A DNA stretch of 64,000 nt from Jacaranda mimosifolia (taxonomy: Eukaryota; Streptophyta; Magnoliopsida; Lamiales; Bignoniaceae), in assembly GCA_018894105.1 (NCBI GenBank), contig CM032133.1:10058501-10122500 (forward strand), read 5' to 3'. Position numbers and translations under genes: made by a program. The notes beneath the pieces were generated by a model that did not search any database, was not told the origin of the DNA, and was given only the letters and a program-made list of their open reading frames with translations. Positions 23,222-35,541 of this stretch are shown here, piece after piece (position 1 is the first letter of the stretch; each line of letters starts with the position of its first letter).

Positions 23222-24272
23222 CTTTTCTTTAGAACACGTGGTATGAACATGTGCTATGATACATTTGTTCCTAAATAAAAGCCATTGTGATTAATACTCA
23301 AAATAAAATATAATAAAGATCTTAGTTCAGGCATATCTCAATGCCTAGCTTGAGTTTTCCTCCTAAGAGGGGGAGTGAATTATGTCTATCAGATTTTAAT
23401 GCTATGAATGACTTATCACTCAAAACTCTTTCCTTTGGAAATCCTTTAAATTTTTTTGCAAAAAAAAATTTAGATACTAACTGGAATTTATAAGACTAGT
23501 TCAGACTAATGGTAAGATAAAGCAGTAAAACACAGATAAACGAACACTGAAATTTTTAGTGGTTTGGCAAATGTCAACTCCACTATATAAACTTACACTT
23601 AGGATTTGAATCCTGGCAAATTAATATTAAGTGAGAGTTTGTATAATATAAACAGAAAGCAAAAGTAGAATCCTATGAAAAGTAGATTCTAAATGCTGCA
23701 GGATTAGCTACTTTTTGAATGGGCTTGGGGGAACTTTTATCAGTCTCACGTACACAATCCCTATGGATTGATGCACGAGTTGCTACTACTCCATATGGCA
23801 AGCTCTAGACTCTCCTTCCAAACTAGATCTCCAAACACCATAGAAAATTCCTACAGCACCACCCTTCTAGTTTTTTCACCTTGAGGTCCTTAGAGCAATC
23901 AACGTCTGATTTGTTCTTTTCACAAGGTCCCTTAAGAGAAAGCATTATTCCTATTTGTCTTCACCATTATGTTCTTTAAGATATAAATGACTTTGTCCTC
24001 TTTTCCTAATGGTCCTTCAAAGGCAAGCTTCTCTTGACCTTCGCACCAAAAGGTCCCTCAAAAAATAGTAAAGAGTAAGGAGTTAGCAATAGTTAAGCAC
24101 AAAATGTGCATGAGAGTATGATACTAATCAAGAACACTTAATAAGGAACTTCTCTCATTACTCTATTTCCTTCTAAGAATGCTGCAGATTGTCTAATTTA
24201 TAAATGCATTAATAAAGGCTATAAGTTCCAGCTTTTTAAGAGACTATTAGCTACAAATAAGGAAACAACCTA
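23222..24272. other. No gene recognised
   Basis: Outside the Athila element. A patch at 23340-23400 contains AGAGGGGGAGTGAATTA, a phrase I associate with plant retroelement sequence but cannot place. No ORF is credible. Confidence 0.4.
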
Positions 24273-25476
24273 CACTACAAAATATAGATATATACACTCT
24301 TTTACTATGGTTAAATATGTATAGTAAATAGGAATTAAGTGTAGTAAAAGGTTATTAACTACGCTTGTGCTACATTTTTCTAGCCGTAGGCATTGCAAGT
24401 GAGGAAAAAGTTTAGCTACACTTTTTAAACTGTAGTAATTGACTTTTGCTATGAAATTATCTTCAATTACTACAAATTTAATATATGGTAAAAAATTATC
24501 AAATTCCCCACTATCTTTCACTACGACTAAAAAAGTGTAGTATATAGTAGTTAATTGCCACACTTTGACAAATATAGTAAATATTTAAATTATTTATGAC
24601 AACAATCTAATGTAGTAAAAGCAAATTAATTTGGGGGCTTTGTGGAATTTTACACATTAGCTACTTTTTTTTACACACAACAAGAGTTCATAACTCTTAT
24701 GCTTATGTCTATGTAGGTGATGTCACTAGGCTAATGGCCACTTTGTTGTTAATTAGCTAATTTTGATATATTTAAATAATTCATTAATTTTTCAACAATA
24801 AAAATTATTGGAGGTAGATTTTCATTTTTCCTTCAAATTTTGGATTTTCCTACTATTTTGAGGGACTTTACTAATTGACTATATTAAATGTTTCATTAAT
24901 TAATCTAATATTTTTAATAGTAAAAATTGAAGGAAATGTTTTATTTTACCTCTAGTTTTATTAATTAAAATCATGAGCAGTTAGGAATTTTTGAAGGATT
25001 TTATTTGTTAATTTAGAATTCAATTAATTAATTAAGTAATTTTTAATTAATAAAAATTGGAAGTAATTTTTAATTTTACCTTAAATATTATTCTTAAACC
25101 TTACTCCCAATATATTTTACCTTTTTTTTTTAATGAATTTTATTTGATTTAAGATCATAATCTTTGCCGCCACATTTTTTACAAGTTTTGTTCTTTTACT
25201 TCACTAATGAAAAAATATGGTCAATGCATTAACTTTTTTGCTATGATTTATGTAAAATTGTGATAATTGTAATATATCATTATGCTCATGTAAAAATTGT
25301 GGTAAGTAGATATACTTTTTACTATGATAACATGAAGTCAGTATTTAATATGATTTTTATCACACATTCAGAATTTTATACTACAACAGAAAAATTATAG
25401 CAAATAATCATTTTTTACTACATTATCTTTAGCGAAGTAAAAAATATTGTAACAAAAAGCAAATTTTCTTGTAGTC
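24273..25476. mobile_element. CACTA-like non-autonomous element, decayed
   Basis: The left end reads CACTACAAAATATAG, and the right end read inward on the minus strand gives ACTACAAGAAAATTTGC. Near both ends there are many repeats of the type TAGTAAAA, ACTAC and GTAGTAATTG, as expected of CACTA subterminal regions. The outermost right base is C instead of G. The flanks CTA and ATT do not match, so no 3 bp duplication is preserved. No transposase is seen. Confidence 0.55.
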
Positions 25477-25949
25477 ATTTATAAGGTAAGGATCCATTAA
25501 AATTATAATTAGAACTAATGTTTAGACTTAACTAATGATGCAACATGACTAGTCTTCCTTCCTAATTAATGAAGATATGAGTCAAGCTAGAATCCTTAAG
25601 TGGTTTTCTAAATATGGAAAGGACATTCCAACACATAGTGATAGATTCCAACATACATTAAAGGAAAGATAATTTGGCTTTAATTTCATGCTTCAAACAC
25701 ATAGTTAAAAATATAATTTCATTATAATCAAAATTGAATAAATCATCAAGGAATTAAAAGCCTGTTCTCAACACATGTAGCAATCTTATGAAAACTCACA
25801 TGCGTTATTTGACAAGTTTAATGAATTGTTGGAAAATGCATTTTGATTATCAACCTCAAGTAATAATCTCATTTTAGTCACATACTAACTAAGGCAGCAT
25901 TCATATAAAACTAATACTACCTCATCTCTGCTAACTACTTAACTCAGAT
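25477..25949. other. No gene recognised
   Basis: Possibly the 3' end of the copia remnant that follows, but no motif is clear. Confidence 0.3.
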
Positions 25950-28340
25950 GTGACTGCGTGTGTGGTAGAGCCTTTCTTCACTTCTTTGACATAGCTTTAC
26001 AATTTGATAAGGATTAGGTCATAAATGTCTTCATGCATAATTACAATCTCATTCCAAGCAGTCCTAGAAATTTTAACATTGCTCATAAAAATGTCTCTAG
26101 GTATTGACTTAGCGAAAGACAGTCACCATCATATGCATAGGCATATATTTTAGTGTCACCTCCTTCTATTCAACTATATTTCCAATAAAGTTGAGCTTCA
26201 ACGTCTACATATTTGATTGTTCCATGATATTTTAAGTCTTCAGAGCAAGTGAGTGTTGATTGGTCATCATAATAAATGATCACAACTTTCATATGTTTGT
26301 TTCCTATACCCAAGTGTTGTAAATATTATTTAATCGAACACCTTTCTGTATTTTAGAAGCATATGCCACAAACTCAACTTCTATTATTGACAATGACACA
26401 CATGTCCTCTAAGAGAGGAAACCATATACTTAGTGAGAAAACATATGACAATGACACACATGTGCTTTAAGAGACCATGCCATTATTGAGTGAGATAACA
26501 TATTCAGAGGCGGACTCATATTTGTCCAAATGACATTCCTAATTAACATCTCAAGGGCGGATCTTTCCTTATAGCACAGGAAATAATCTACAATACCCTT
26601 CAAGTATTAGAAAGAATCTCATTACAATAATTCAGTATCTTCTTCTTGATTAGATTGATAACCACTAATTAGACCCATGATATCACTAATTTCAGGCGAG
26701 TACATATCGCATCGTATGTCCAACTCCCAACAACACTTAAATATGGTACTGTGGACATCTCTAGTTTTTTCATTACAAGTCTTTGGCATGTCTCATAACT
26801 TAAATTTTCATCTTTCATCCTAAGAATAATAATGGGTTTATGATGGTTATCTTGATTCATTAGAAATTGGACAGGTAAAGAAATTTCTTGCTGAATTACG
26901 TACTTACTTAAAAACTAATAAACCTCAGTTCCAAGAAATCATATCTTCTACTAAGACATTTACTGAGGAAGCAAAAGCCCTTTTGAAAGAAGCTATTCAA
27001 GAACAAATGGACCGATTTCTACTTCAGGAACAAGCATAAATAAATTGCTCACTTTTAGCTTAAAAAAGGAATCAAGTGTCTCGGATTCAAATTATGCAAG
27101 AAGTCTTTCTTGCTATCGAAATCAAAAATACATGGAAATCCATTCTAAATCATCGTAATACCTTTTTACGTACAATTCTTGAGACAACACAAGTAGTCTC
27201 CTAAAATGATTTTATGGATTTTGACACCAATAATATAGTTCGCCTCAACCGTATCCCCTATTTGGAAGTTGGATGAGATCTATTTCTAAATGGTATCTAT
27301 ATACTCCTTATCATTTTCTGCTAATAGTATGTCATTGATATAAATAGAATTCTAAACTTTTGTTGAATCTCTTGACATAGAAATAATAGTGTTCACCTAT
27401 CGTGGTAAAATCACAAGAGACTATGACTATATGAAATCTCAAATACTATTGCCTAGAAGACTATTTAAGCCCACAGATTGATCTTTTTAACTCATGGACC
27501 CTCTTTTATTTTTCTTAAATTATAAGTCCATTTGTTCCATGTGGATTTTTTCTTCAAGTTCTCTCTATTAAGAAAACAAATCTTAACATCTATTTCATGT
27601 AACTCTAAATCAACATTTGCCACTATTGCCAACTTCAACTGAATGGAAGTAAATCTCAATATTGGTGAAACGATTCTTTTCATAATTAATACCCTCTTGT
27701 TAAGTATGATTTTTTTTTCCAAAAATTGTGCCTTATACTTCTCAATGATTTTATCAACTTTTCTCTTAATTTGAAGAATCCATTTCTTCTTAATAGGTCT
27801 GTGCATGGATGGAAAATCAACTAGTTCTCTAACATGGTTTGATCTTATTGACTCCATTTCTTCTCCCATTGCTTTCATCCATTTGCCATTTGTAGGACAA
27901 GATAGAGCCTCGATAATAGTTTTGGTCTCTTCAAAATCTTTTGGATTAATTATCTAAACATGCTCTTTAGATTTATTTTTACTTCAAGATTAGTCATAAA
28001 AGCATGGTCTTCAATTTCAGAATGAAGTTTAGGCAAAATTTTCCTATTAATCTTTTGGGATCGGAACTCAGATTAATCATCTGGATTCAGACTTCTTTCA
28101 GTTGGATCAAGTGGTAACATATTGTTTTCCATTTTCATTGATTCACATGGCATATGTTGTCCTTTGAATCCCCCAACTCAATTGAAGGCTCATTTTCCTT
28201 CTATTTCATCCTTATTAGGAAAATAGTTTTTAAAAAATATTACATTTAGTTATATAATCTTTGTGACAGTTCTGTCTTCTTAAATTTTTACTTGTTGAAA
28301 TTCATCAAGTACTATCAAACATACGGGTTTATATAAGTTT
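25950..28340 (-). pseudogene. Ty1/copia pol remnant (integrase end, RT, RNase H)
   Basis: On the minus strand an integrase C-terminal phrase (LNVIFFKNYF, about 28240) comes first. RT follows at 27878-27492 with ELVDFPSMHRPIKKKWILQI, then LELHEIDVKICFLN, and next a stretch like GLKQSSRQWYLRFH near 27450. NYIIGVKIHK lies near 27225. After the plastid insertion (26842-27195) it resumes with ENLSYETCQRL and TVPYLSVVGSWTYDAICTRL (26830-26680), then an RNase H part near 26210 (KYHGTIKYVDVEAQLYW). The order integrase before RT is diagnostic of copia. Stops and frameshifts throughout mean no protein can be made. No LTRs were recognised. Confidence 0.8.
26842..27195 (+). pseudogene. atpA: Plastid DNA insertion: 3' end of atpA and downstream spacer
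   Basis: 26842-27039 reads without interruption as the last 65 residues of plastid ATP synthase alpha subunit plus the TAA stop: [20 protein letters not shown], then [20 protein letters not shown], then [12 protein letters not shown]. The bases after the stop to about 27195 are taken as plastid spacer. The insertion interrupts the copia RT remnant, which resumes on both sides, and lies on the opposite strand to it. The frame has no stop or shift, which suggests a fairly recent transfer. The N-terminal part of the subunit and any start codon are absent, so it is not a gene. Confidence 0.9.
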
Positions 28341-28571
28341 AATATTTGTATTTATTAAACAATTAAAATAAACTCACTCTATCTTTTTAAATCACAAGTA
28401 TATTCTTTCAATATCTTCAAATAATTTTTTATGTGAAAAAAAATTCATGATACTATTTCTCAATACAAAAATTTATTCCATTGACTTTTCATTTAAGAAA
28501 ATTCTATCATTAACCTTATCCCATTTTTAAAAGAAAATAGCCTTGAAGTTTTAAGTGAAGTAAATTTTTAT
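28287..28571. repeat. 285 bp repeat, copy 1 (with 55777-56061)
   Basis: It differs from the second copy by about six changes including one single-base gap, in the same orientation. It overlaps the upstream edge of the copia remnant. It contains a short palindrome (ACTTG ... CAAGT) at its left end. Confidence 0.9.
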
Positions 28572-28865
28572 TTTAGTATATCAGCTAGGTTATATAAATA
28601 TTATCTCAAACTCCACTCTTCAAAAGATTATAACCTCGATGAGCTTCAGCTCTCAAATGTCAGTATCTGATGATCAATTTTGGTGGAAATACTTTTGTCC
28701 CAACAGGACGTATTATAGTCCCTACGTTTCATAAGCCAAGTGTCATTCAAGAGATCTCGGATGATAGAATATGTGGTCATTAACATAACCATACCATATA
28801 ACATTACTCTTAGGTTTCCCACCACTAATAGCTTCTAGATAATCATATCCACCTTCCACCAACAA
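28572..28865. other. No gene recognised
   Basis: The minus strand has a partly open frame (28590-28850) that I could not match to a family. Confidence 0.3.
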
Positions 28866-29288
28866 ATAAAGTTCCCCACGCTAGCTGGAGAAGGCTAGAT
28901 CTCCTACGATAATGACAAAACCTTGCAATGTTACACGTTTTCTTTATCAACTCAACCAATCACAGAACAACCCAAAGCATAAATAGCATAGCTGGATATA
29001 CCTCTACAAGATGTGTCTGAGCTCCATACCAAAATAGGATTAGAAAATACCCATCTCCAATCGGTAGAGGATCACAAACATATAGAGCTCGAACCAGGCA
29101 ACCCAAAAAAGGTCACGAGAATTAGCATCCTATTTCCATCAACTGTAGAGGACCAATTGATAGATTTTCTGCACAAAAACAAAGACATCTTTGCATGGAC
29201 AACCTCCGACCTCCAGGGGATTGAACCGAGCATCATAGTTCAACGACCGAACGTTGACCTATCATTCAAGCCAGTTAAGCAAAACTAG
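28866..29288 (+). pseudogene. Tat-lineage pol fragment (segment before RT)
   Basis: The reading ends with 91 open codons from 29013: HKHIELEPGNPKKVTRISIL, then LHKNKDIFAWTTSDLQGIEP and PNVDLSFKPVKQN. In Tat and Retand elements this stretch lies between protease and RT, and 34500-34640 shows the same passage (NIDVFAWKASKLQGMDP). It is cut off exactly where RT would start. It is a separate fragment from the main Tat element 3 kb downstream. Confidence 0.75.
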
Positions 29289-29919
29289 GAGGCTGCAAAA
29301 AATAAAATAAAAATAAAATCGATTGAACCGATCGAAAATAAAAAAAATGAACTGAAGTATGTTCACTTCTATTTTTTATTTTATACCTAAAAAATTCAAT
29401 TTTCAATTCGGTCAATTTTTTTACTCGGTCCACCAAAATCAAATCGAAAAAAAAAATTGATTTGGTTCGGTTGAGAACTAGTTTGGTCCTTTTATTTTAG
29501 TTTTCTTAAGCATTATTTTTCAAGTGTCTACATCATCTAATATTAATGTGGAATATCTTTTATTATGTGCTAGTGGTTTTAACAAATTTTATATTTTTTA
29601 AGCCTAAAATAAATAAATGTAAATTTTAAAATAATGAGAATGTTAATCTATTTTATGCTTTTGGGATAAATAAAAAGAAAAGTTTTTGATAAAGTGAACT
29701 AATTGAGAAAAAAAATAGTAAAATTGGAGAAATGAGAAGAGAAAATAAAATTATAGTATCATTATTTTTTAAAATAAAATTAATTTTATCATCTTATTAC
29801 AATATATATATATATATATATATCAAAATTGGTTTTATTAAACATGTTGGTACCAAACATTTACCTTGTTCAAATTTGTTATCACACAAACTTTTTTTAT
29901 TAAATAATTTTTTTGGTAC
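29289..29919. other. AT-rich spacer with (TA)n microsatellite
   Basis: No gene is seen. A TA run lies at 29802-29823. Confidence 0.6.
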
Positions 29920-32031
29920 TGTAACACCCCTGAAATTCAGTATTTTCGGAAGCAAAGATTTAGAAATTAAGATATTTATTGATCGGATTTTAGGGCACAA
30001 AAAAATAATAAAAAAGGATTCAATTGCAAGAAATTGGAAGGTTTTGGGGTTGGATCGCAATTTGAGAAAACTTGATTTGGGCCATTTTTATAAGCTTAGG
30101 GGCTTGCATGGTATTTTTCTAGTCAACTAGGACCTATATGTTATTTTATTTACTTAAGGACTTAATTGATTTAACTTAATATAAACTAAGGACTAAATTA
30201 CAATTATTAAAAATTTGATTTTATAAAATTTCAATTCTTCTTCTTCTTCTTCTCCATTTTCTTTCTCCTACCCGCATCACCTTTCGTCACCATCCTCATC
30301 GTCTTCATCTCCCTCACCAGCAGCTGGAATTGCCCAAACCAAACCAATTAAACTCTTCCCCACACCTTCGGCAACATTCGCACACCACATGCACGACTGA
30401 ACAGACAACGGGTCACCGAAAATTGGAAGCTGAAAACTGGGCAGCAACGGTCTTGGCGGGTGATGGCAGAGCTGCGGCTGAATCAGTTTTTGGGCAGAGA
30501 TACTGGAAGCTCTCGGTGTGGAGAAGCTGAAAACATCCTTACATAAATGATTGGCGCAGTGGCGGCGATGAAAAATAATGATCAGAGCACGGTGGTGAGG
30601 AAACCTATTTGAACTGTTGAGCTCGGTTGACCATGTTCGTGGCCGTGAAACTTGAATCTGATAGTATCGTTGGACTTAGGAACTCGAGATGAGCATTTTG
30701 GTGGTGACTTTGGGTTACTCCGGCAACTGCGCGCGGCGGTGCTCCAGTAGCTCCCAGACAGTTTTTCCAGCTCATCGTGGGAATCGTAATGGTGGTCTCA
30801 ATTCATGATTTTGAGGTCCAATTAAGCGAGTTCTTAGGTAAAGATGGGTAGTGAGTTTAAGGTTCTTGTACCATTTTAAATTCGTATGAAATTTTATATT
30901 TCGGAAGAAAAGCTAAGAAATGTGTGCCAAGCAATGATCTTGTATACATGCATGGATCTTGTATGAGTTAGTGGACCTGGATCAATGTTGATATATGTTA
31001 ATTTGGGATTTATTGAGATTATTAAGTAAGAAACCCTAATTTTATAGATTTGAGACCTAAGTGTAAATAATCAGGTTAATTAAGATACCTGGACCGTTCG
31101 TTTTGATTTGGGATACGGATATAAGGCTAAATATATAATTCAGGACTAGTTTATGATCAATTATTAGATTTGACATGAGAACCGGGATTGTTTTGGTAAT
31201 AATGGCCTTATTAGTCATTTTGGGCCGATAAGTATCATTTAAGCCTAAAACTATCATATTAATCGGTTATTTAGTAATGTTGGACTATTAATGGCTTAAT
31301 TGTGATTGAATGTGAAATATTTTTTTGGCTAGGTAACAATGAAGTGGATCCCGTGGATCAGTAAGCTATTGACGGTAAATTTTGGTTGCATTTATGAGAC
31401 TACGGAGGTGAGGCTCTGCCATTCTGGCCTTGATTTTATCTATTCTTGTGAAATGACCCTTGTGAGGGTTCAACATGTTTGTGTACCCTATTTGTTCTTG
31501 ATATTAAAACTCGTAAATTACTAAGATCTTGTTTCTCGTCTGTTGCTTATTTCGTAAACCCTATGAGGATTTGTTTTATTAGTTCTAGTTTCTAATATTG
31601 TTCAGTGCAATATGTGGCCTTATAGGCATACATGATTTTGAATTTATTCATAGATACTTATACAAAAAAATCTATTCGGGCCGAGTGCCAAACCTTACGG
31701 AATGCTTGGATTACTATTCTAGACTTGTATCGTTGTATTGATTTATTTGGTTGCGATCTTGACTTTAGGCAGTCGGGGGTTGACTGTGGCATAAATCTTG
31801 ATTGGCGAGGATCAATTCTATCGATTAGTGTGGTTGTGATCTTGCAATCAGGGGAGGCTTGGTCAGCGAGGATCAATTTTACCGATTCGTGTTGCAGCGG
31901 TTTGGTGAGTTGGCCACTCGTCGAGGGGATATAAGGGGGCAGGACATTTTACGATCGTATCATTTATACAAGTATCAAGGTGATATAAGGGAGTAGGCCA
32001 TTTCACGGTCATATGGAGAATTGAAATTTCA
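29920..32031 (+). mobile_element. LTR of the TGTAACACCC family, copy C, 3'-truncated
   Basis: It starts TGTAACACCCCTGAAATTCAG like the complete copy at 50278 and follows it through a region near 31340 (GAAGTGGATCC) that matches 51665. It breaks off near 32031 at the remnant Tat LTR. The small ORFs in it have no family match and lie in the GC-rich part common to these LTRs. Confidence 0.65.
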
Positions 32032-32120
32032 TCGAAAGCAATCTCTTCAACCTCCACCAAGTCAACTATACAAGACCTCAGCCTAATACCCTAGCTGATA
32101 TACTATTGTAACCCTCATCA
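32032..32120 (+). repeat. Tat 5' LTR, last 88 bp
   Basis: Matches 56818-56905 (GAAAGCAATCTCTTC, then CCCTAGCTGATATACT) and ends CA just before the primer site. Confidence 0.75.
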
Positions 32121-32141
32121 TTTTGCACCGTCTATGGGAAA
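32121..32141 (+). other. Primer binding site of the Tat element
   Basis: TTTTGCACCGTCTATGGGAA resembles the TTGGCGCCGTCTGTGGGAA phrase that follows the 5' LTR in Tat and Retand elements. I do not assign the tRNA. Confidence 0.65.
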
Positions 32142-32162
32142 CTTGAGCCCATAATAAAAAAA

Positions 32163-33575
32163 TGGCAAACATTAGGCGAGCCATTTTCGAAAGGAAGGAG
32201 AAAAAGAGACATGGCAGGACCTAACGCCCAGTCAGGACAAATAGTCACTTTGACTATGTCTCAACTTATGTAGCTCAGCCCAACTGTCAGCTGCCCTTAA
32301 TCAACACAGCACTCAGCTTAGGCTAGTTGCTAGCACTACTCTCCAGCCCACTCAGCGCGAGGAAAGGCCCCTTAGAGAAGAGAGGGGTCGACCGGAGTCC
32401 AGGCAACTGTCCACCCGATAAAAGGATAGTCCCAGGTGGTTTCCAAGAAAAGAAGGCCGGCAGAACCCCCGTGAAGAAGTTGCACACTCCGTCGACCATG
32501 GCATTTGACCCCTTCGAGCCCTGCAGCAGGATAGGGTCGAACGTGCGAGACACCGGATGAACAAAACCTCACTCAGGCCGATCGAGAAGAATTGGAGGAA
32601 GTGTCCCACTAAGTACAACAGCTGAACAAGCGACTAGAGGAAATCTCGAAGAGAAATTCTAAGAAGAACCCCTACCATGATAGAGCCCAGAGGTTTCACC
32701 GAGAGCGAGAATTATAGTTTATGTAGGATATTATCAACGAGCACATGGCTGCCGATGCCAAGGTCCCACGAGACTGCCCAATATGATGGCTCATCGGACC
32801 CAAACACCTGCTACAGTTTGAACAGATGCAGTTACATGGGCATAACGAGTACATCCATGCAAAGATGTTGGTGACCACCTTTAAGGGGATCATGCTTGAT
32901 TAGTTCGTAAAGTTAGGGCCGTTGTTGATCTATTTGTACGATTAGTTGTGCGACAAGTTTTTGCACCAATTTTCCAGTTGGAGGAAGGCAAAGCTCCCCT
33001 ACACCCATCTACACATTGTTAAGCAGAATGAGAGGAAGTCATTTCGCGATTTCTTTACCAGGTTCAACATTGAGGAACTAAAGATTGATAGCCCACGGAT
33101 CGAGTTTCTGATCGACGTGCTGTTTTTGGGCCTTCGCCACAAGGATTGTGCCAACGCTTTACTTAGGGGGCAACCCTGGTTGATGGAAAAGCTACTCAAC
33201 CTTGCTGAGAGGTACATGACTCAGGAAGACAAGAACAAGCTTAAGTATGGTAATTATGCTGCCGACAAGAAGAAGCTAAAAGATAAAGATGACCATCAGC
33301 ACAAAGATAGTCGTCGATCTCCCATTAGGCGATTCCACGACTACACTCCACTCAATACTGTGGGAAAGGAGGTGTTATTTGCCATTCAACACGATAACCT
33401 CCTCAAAAAGCCCAGAAAACTGATCAAAACAGAAGCAATGAAGAGGTCTAAAAAATATTGCCATTTCCATTGATAAAAGGGCCATGATACGGAGGACTAT
33501 TTCAACCTCTATGATGAGATCAAGAGGCTAATTCGACAAGCTCATCTGAAAAAACTTGTTGAATAATATGCTTGA
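32163..33575 (+). pseudogene. gag: Tat-lineage gag, broken
   Basis: The first ATG (32163) reads MANIRRAIFERKEKK, then frames change several times. Recognisable Tat gag parts are a YDGSSDPNTC-like segment near 32780, a 175-codon open stretch 32946-33473 with DKFLHQFSSWRKAK, SFRDFFTRFNIEELKI and EKLLNLAERYMTQEDK, and a C-terminal KKYCHFH ... GHDTEDYFNLYDEIKRLIR segment at 33448-33540. The last is a zinc-knuckle-like motif typical of this lineage, broken here by a TGA between the two parts. The product would be the capsid precursor; this copy cannot make it. Confidence 0.8.
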
Positions 33576-33649
33576 CAAAGAGCAGGTAAAATTAACCAAA
33601 CTCCCCATAGTGAAATGTCAATTAGCCCAAGGAAGACAAAGGAAAAAAA

Positions 33650-34263
33650 TCTGCCCATGATTCCTACCTACCCATCAGAGGAGCGATTGACACCATATTA
33701 GGAGGCCCGACTGGGGGGATTCAAAATTAGCCAGAGGGTAGAGTCAGCGTAGATTGGAGTCGACCAAATCTTCTTCGATTGAAATTATCTATCAATGCTC
33801 GACCAGTGCAGAGCCAATTTTCTTCTCTGACACCGACCTTATACATATGGAAAATCAAGGGGTCAACAGCAAGTTGGACCGCCCCCTGGTGGTGTCTGTA
33901 CAAATCACAAACTTTGAGGTCAGGAAAATACTAGTCGACAACAGTAGCTCAACAAACATCATTTTCCTACCGACCTTAAAGAGAATGAATATGGGCAAAG
34001 TAAAGTTTGAGCCTATACGCACCCCTCTCATCAGATTCGAGGGGTCGAAGATCATCCCCAAAGGATCCATTAATCTATCCATGTTATTTAGGGAGGCTCC
34101 TCGATGCAGCACTCTGATGGTTAACTACCTGGTCGTCGATACTTCCTTTACCTACAACGCTATTATTGGGCGACTAGCATTAGATTACTTCCTTGCCATT
34201 GTCTGGACCTACCATATAAAGGTCAAATTCCCAATAACTGCTAGGATAGGTGAACTCCTTTAA
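33650..34263 (+). pseudogene. Tat-lineage aspartic protease, partly open
   Basis: It begins with IRGAIDTILGGPTGG (33676-33720), a phrase that precedes protease in Tat elements. From 33754 a 169-codon open frame runs through the domain: PLVVSVQITNFEVRKILVDN, then SSSTNIIF, and near the end LVVDTSFTYNAIIGRLALD. The catalytic triad reads D-N-S instead of D-T-G or D-S-G, with asparagine and serine in the second and third places, so activity is unlikely. It is the longest open retroelement frame in the window. Confidence 0.8.
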
Positions 34264-34369
34264 AATGTGAAAGAGGCCTAATGGTGTTACACAATTTCAT
34301 TCAAGGCAAACGAGAAAACCCGACCTAAATTGAAACCCTTAGGGGAATGCCTCAACAGCGAAACCTGAG

Positions 34370-35541
34370 GAAGAATAGTCGAGCAAGAAGAGAAAGCTGG
34401 AGGAAACCAGAGTAGAGCCTGTTGGTGAGTTCAAGATAATCAAACTGGAGCTAGGAAACCCCGACAAGACTACCAGGATCAAAACAGACATGGGTAGTAG
34501 CATAGAGTGTCTCATGGTCAATTTTCTCCAAAGAAATATTGATGTTTTTGCTTGGAAGGCCTCTAAACTTCAGGGAATGGACCCCAATTTTATCATTCAC
34601 CATCTGAATGTGGACCACTCATACAAGCCAGTAAAATAGAAAATTAGGACCTTTAATGCTGAACGGTGCTAGATCATCAAATAGGAGGTCAACAAGCTTT
34701 TAGAGGTATGATATATTATAAAAATTCAATACCCAAGTTGACTTCGTAATGTAGTCCTTGTCCCTAAAAATGAGGGAAAATGGCGCATGTGTAATGATTT
34801 TGCTGATTTGAATAAAGCTTGCCCTAAAGATCCTTACCCCTACCTCATATAGATTTACTAGTCAATTCTACTACTAGTTGTGAATTATTGAGTATGATGG
34901 GTGCATTCTAAGGTTACTACCAAATTTTTATAGCACCTGAGGATAGGGGCAAGACATCCTTTGTCGTCCCCAATGGGGTATACTGCTTTCTGGTCATGCC
35001 CTTCGAGCTCAAATATAGATGCAACATATCAAAGATTGGTGAATTTTATGTTCAAGAATGAGATTGAAAAATCCATGTAGGTTTATATCAATGACATGAT
35101 TGTCAAAACAGAAAAAGCACAAGATCATTTGATCGACCTCAACCACACATTCTCAATACTAAGAGCATTTGGTATGAAGCTCAACCTTAACAAGTGTACC
35201 TTCAGATACGATGAGGCAAATTTTTAGGATACATAGTTATCCAACGAGGCATCGAAGCAAACCTACAAAAAATTTAGGTTGTTTTACACACTATGCCCCC
35301 TTAAATAGTTAGAGACATATAACGTCTGGTCAGAAGGATCATAGCACTATGAAGGTTCATCGCCCGATTAGCCGATAAAAGTTTACCTTTCTTCAAGATA
35401 CTGAGAAATGTGAAGAAGTCAGGTTTTCAATAGTCGGAGCAGTGTGACTAGGCCTTTGGTCGAACTGAAACATTACCTTTCCTTAACACCTATGTTGGCT
35501 AAACCTGAATTAGGAGAAGTTTTGCACCTATACTTAACAGT
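34370..35541 (+). pseudogene. Tat-lineage reverse transcriptase and start of RNase H, broken
   Basis: Segments in order are MGSSIECLMVNFL and NIDVFAWKASKLQGMDPNF, then LVPKNEGKWRMCNDFADLNK and ACPKDPYPYL, then the catalytic block VYINDMIVKT and the thumb LILRAFGMKLNLNKCTF-like part. The YIND at 35084-35095 stands where YVDD is usual, so one catalytic aspartate is replaced by asparagine. Many stops interrupt the domain. The RT-RNase H connection (near 35390, SLPFFKILR-like) runs into the CACTA insertion at 35541 and resumes at 40271. Confidence 0.85.

Noticed and set aside
26842..27039. Functional atpA gene
   Set aside because: Only the last 65 codons are present, with no start and a retroelement upstream.
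28572..28592. Tat LTR end on the minus strand (AGTATATCAGCTAGG)
   Set aside because: Only 15 bases match the LTR end; the sequence beyond does not align.
32323..32618. Overlapping ORFs on both strands
   Set aside because: They shadow the gag start of the Tat element; none matches a family and the gag parts explain the DNA.
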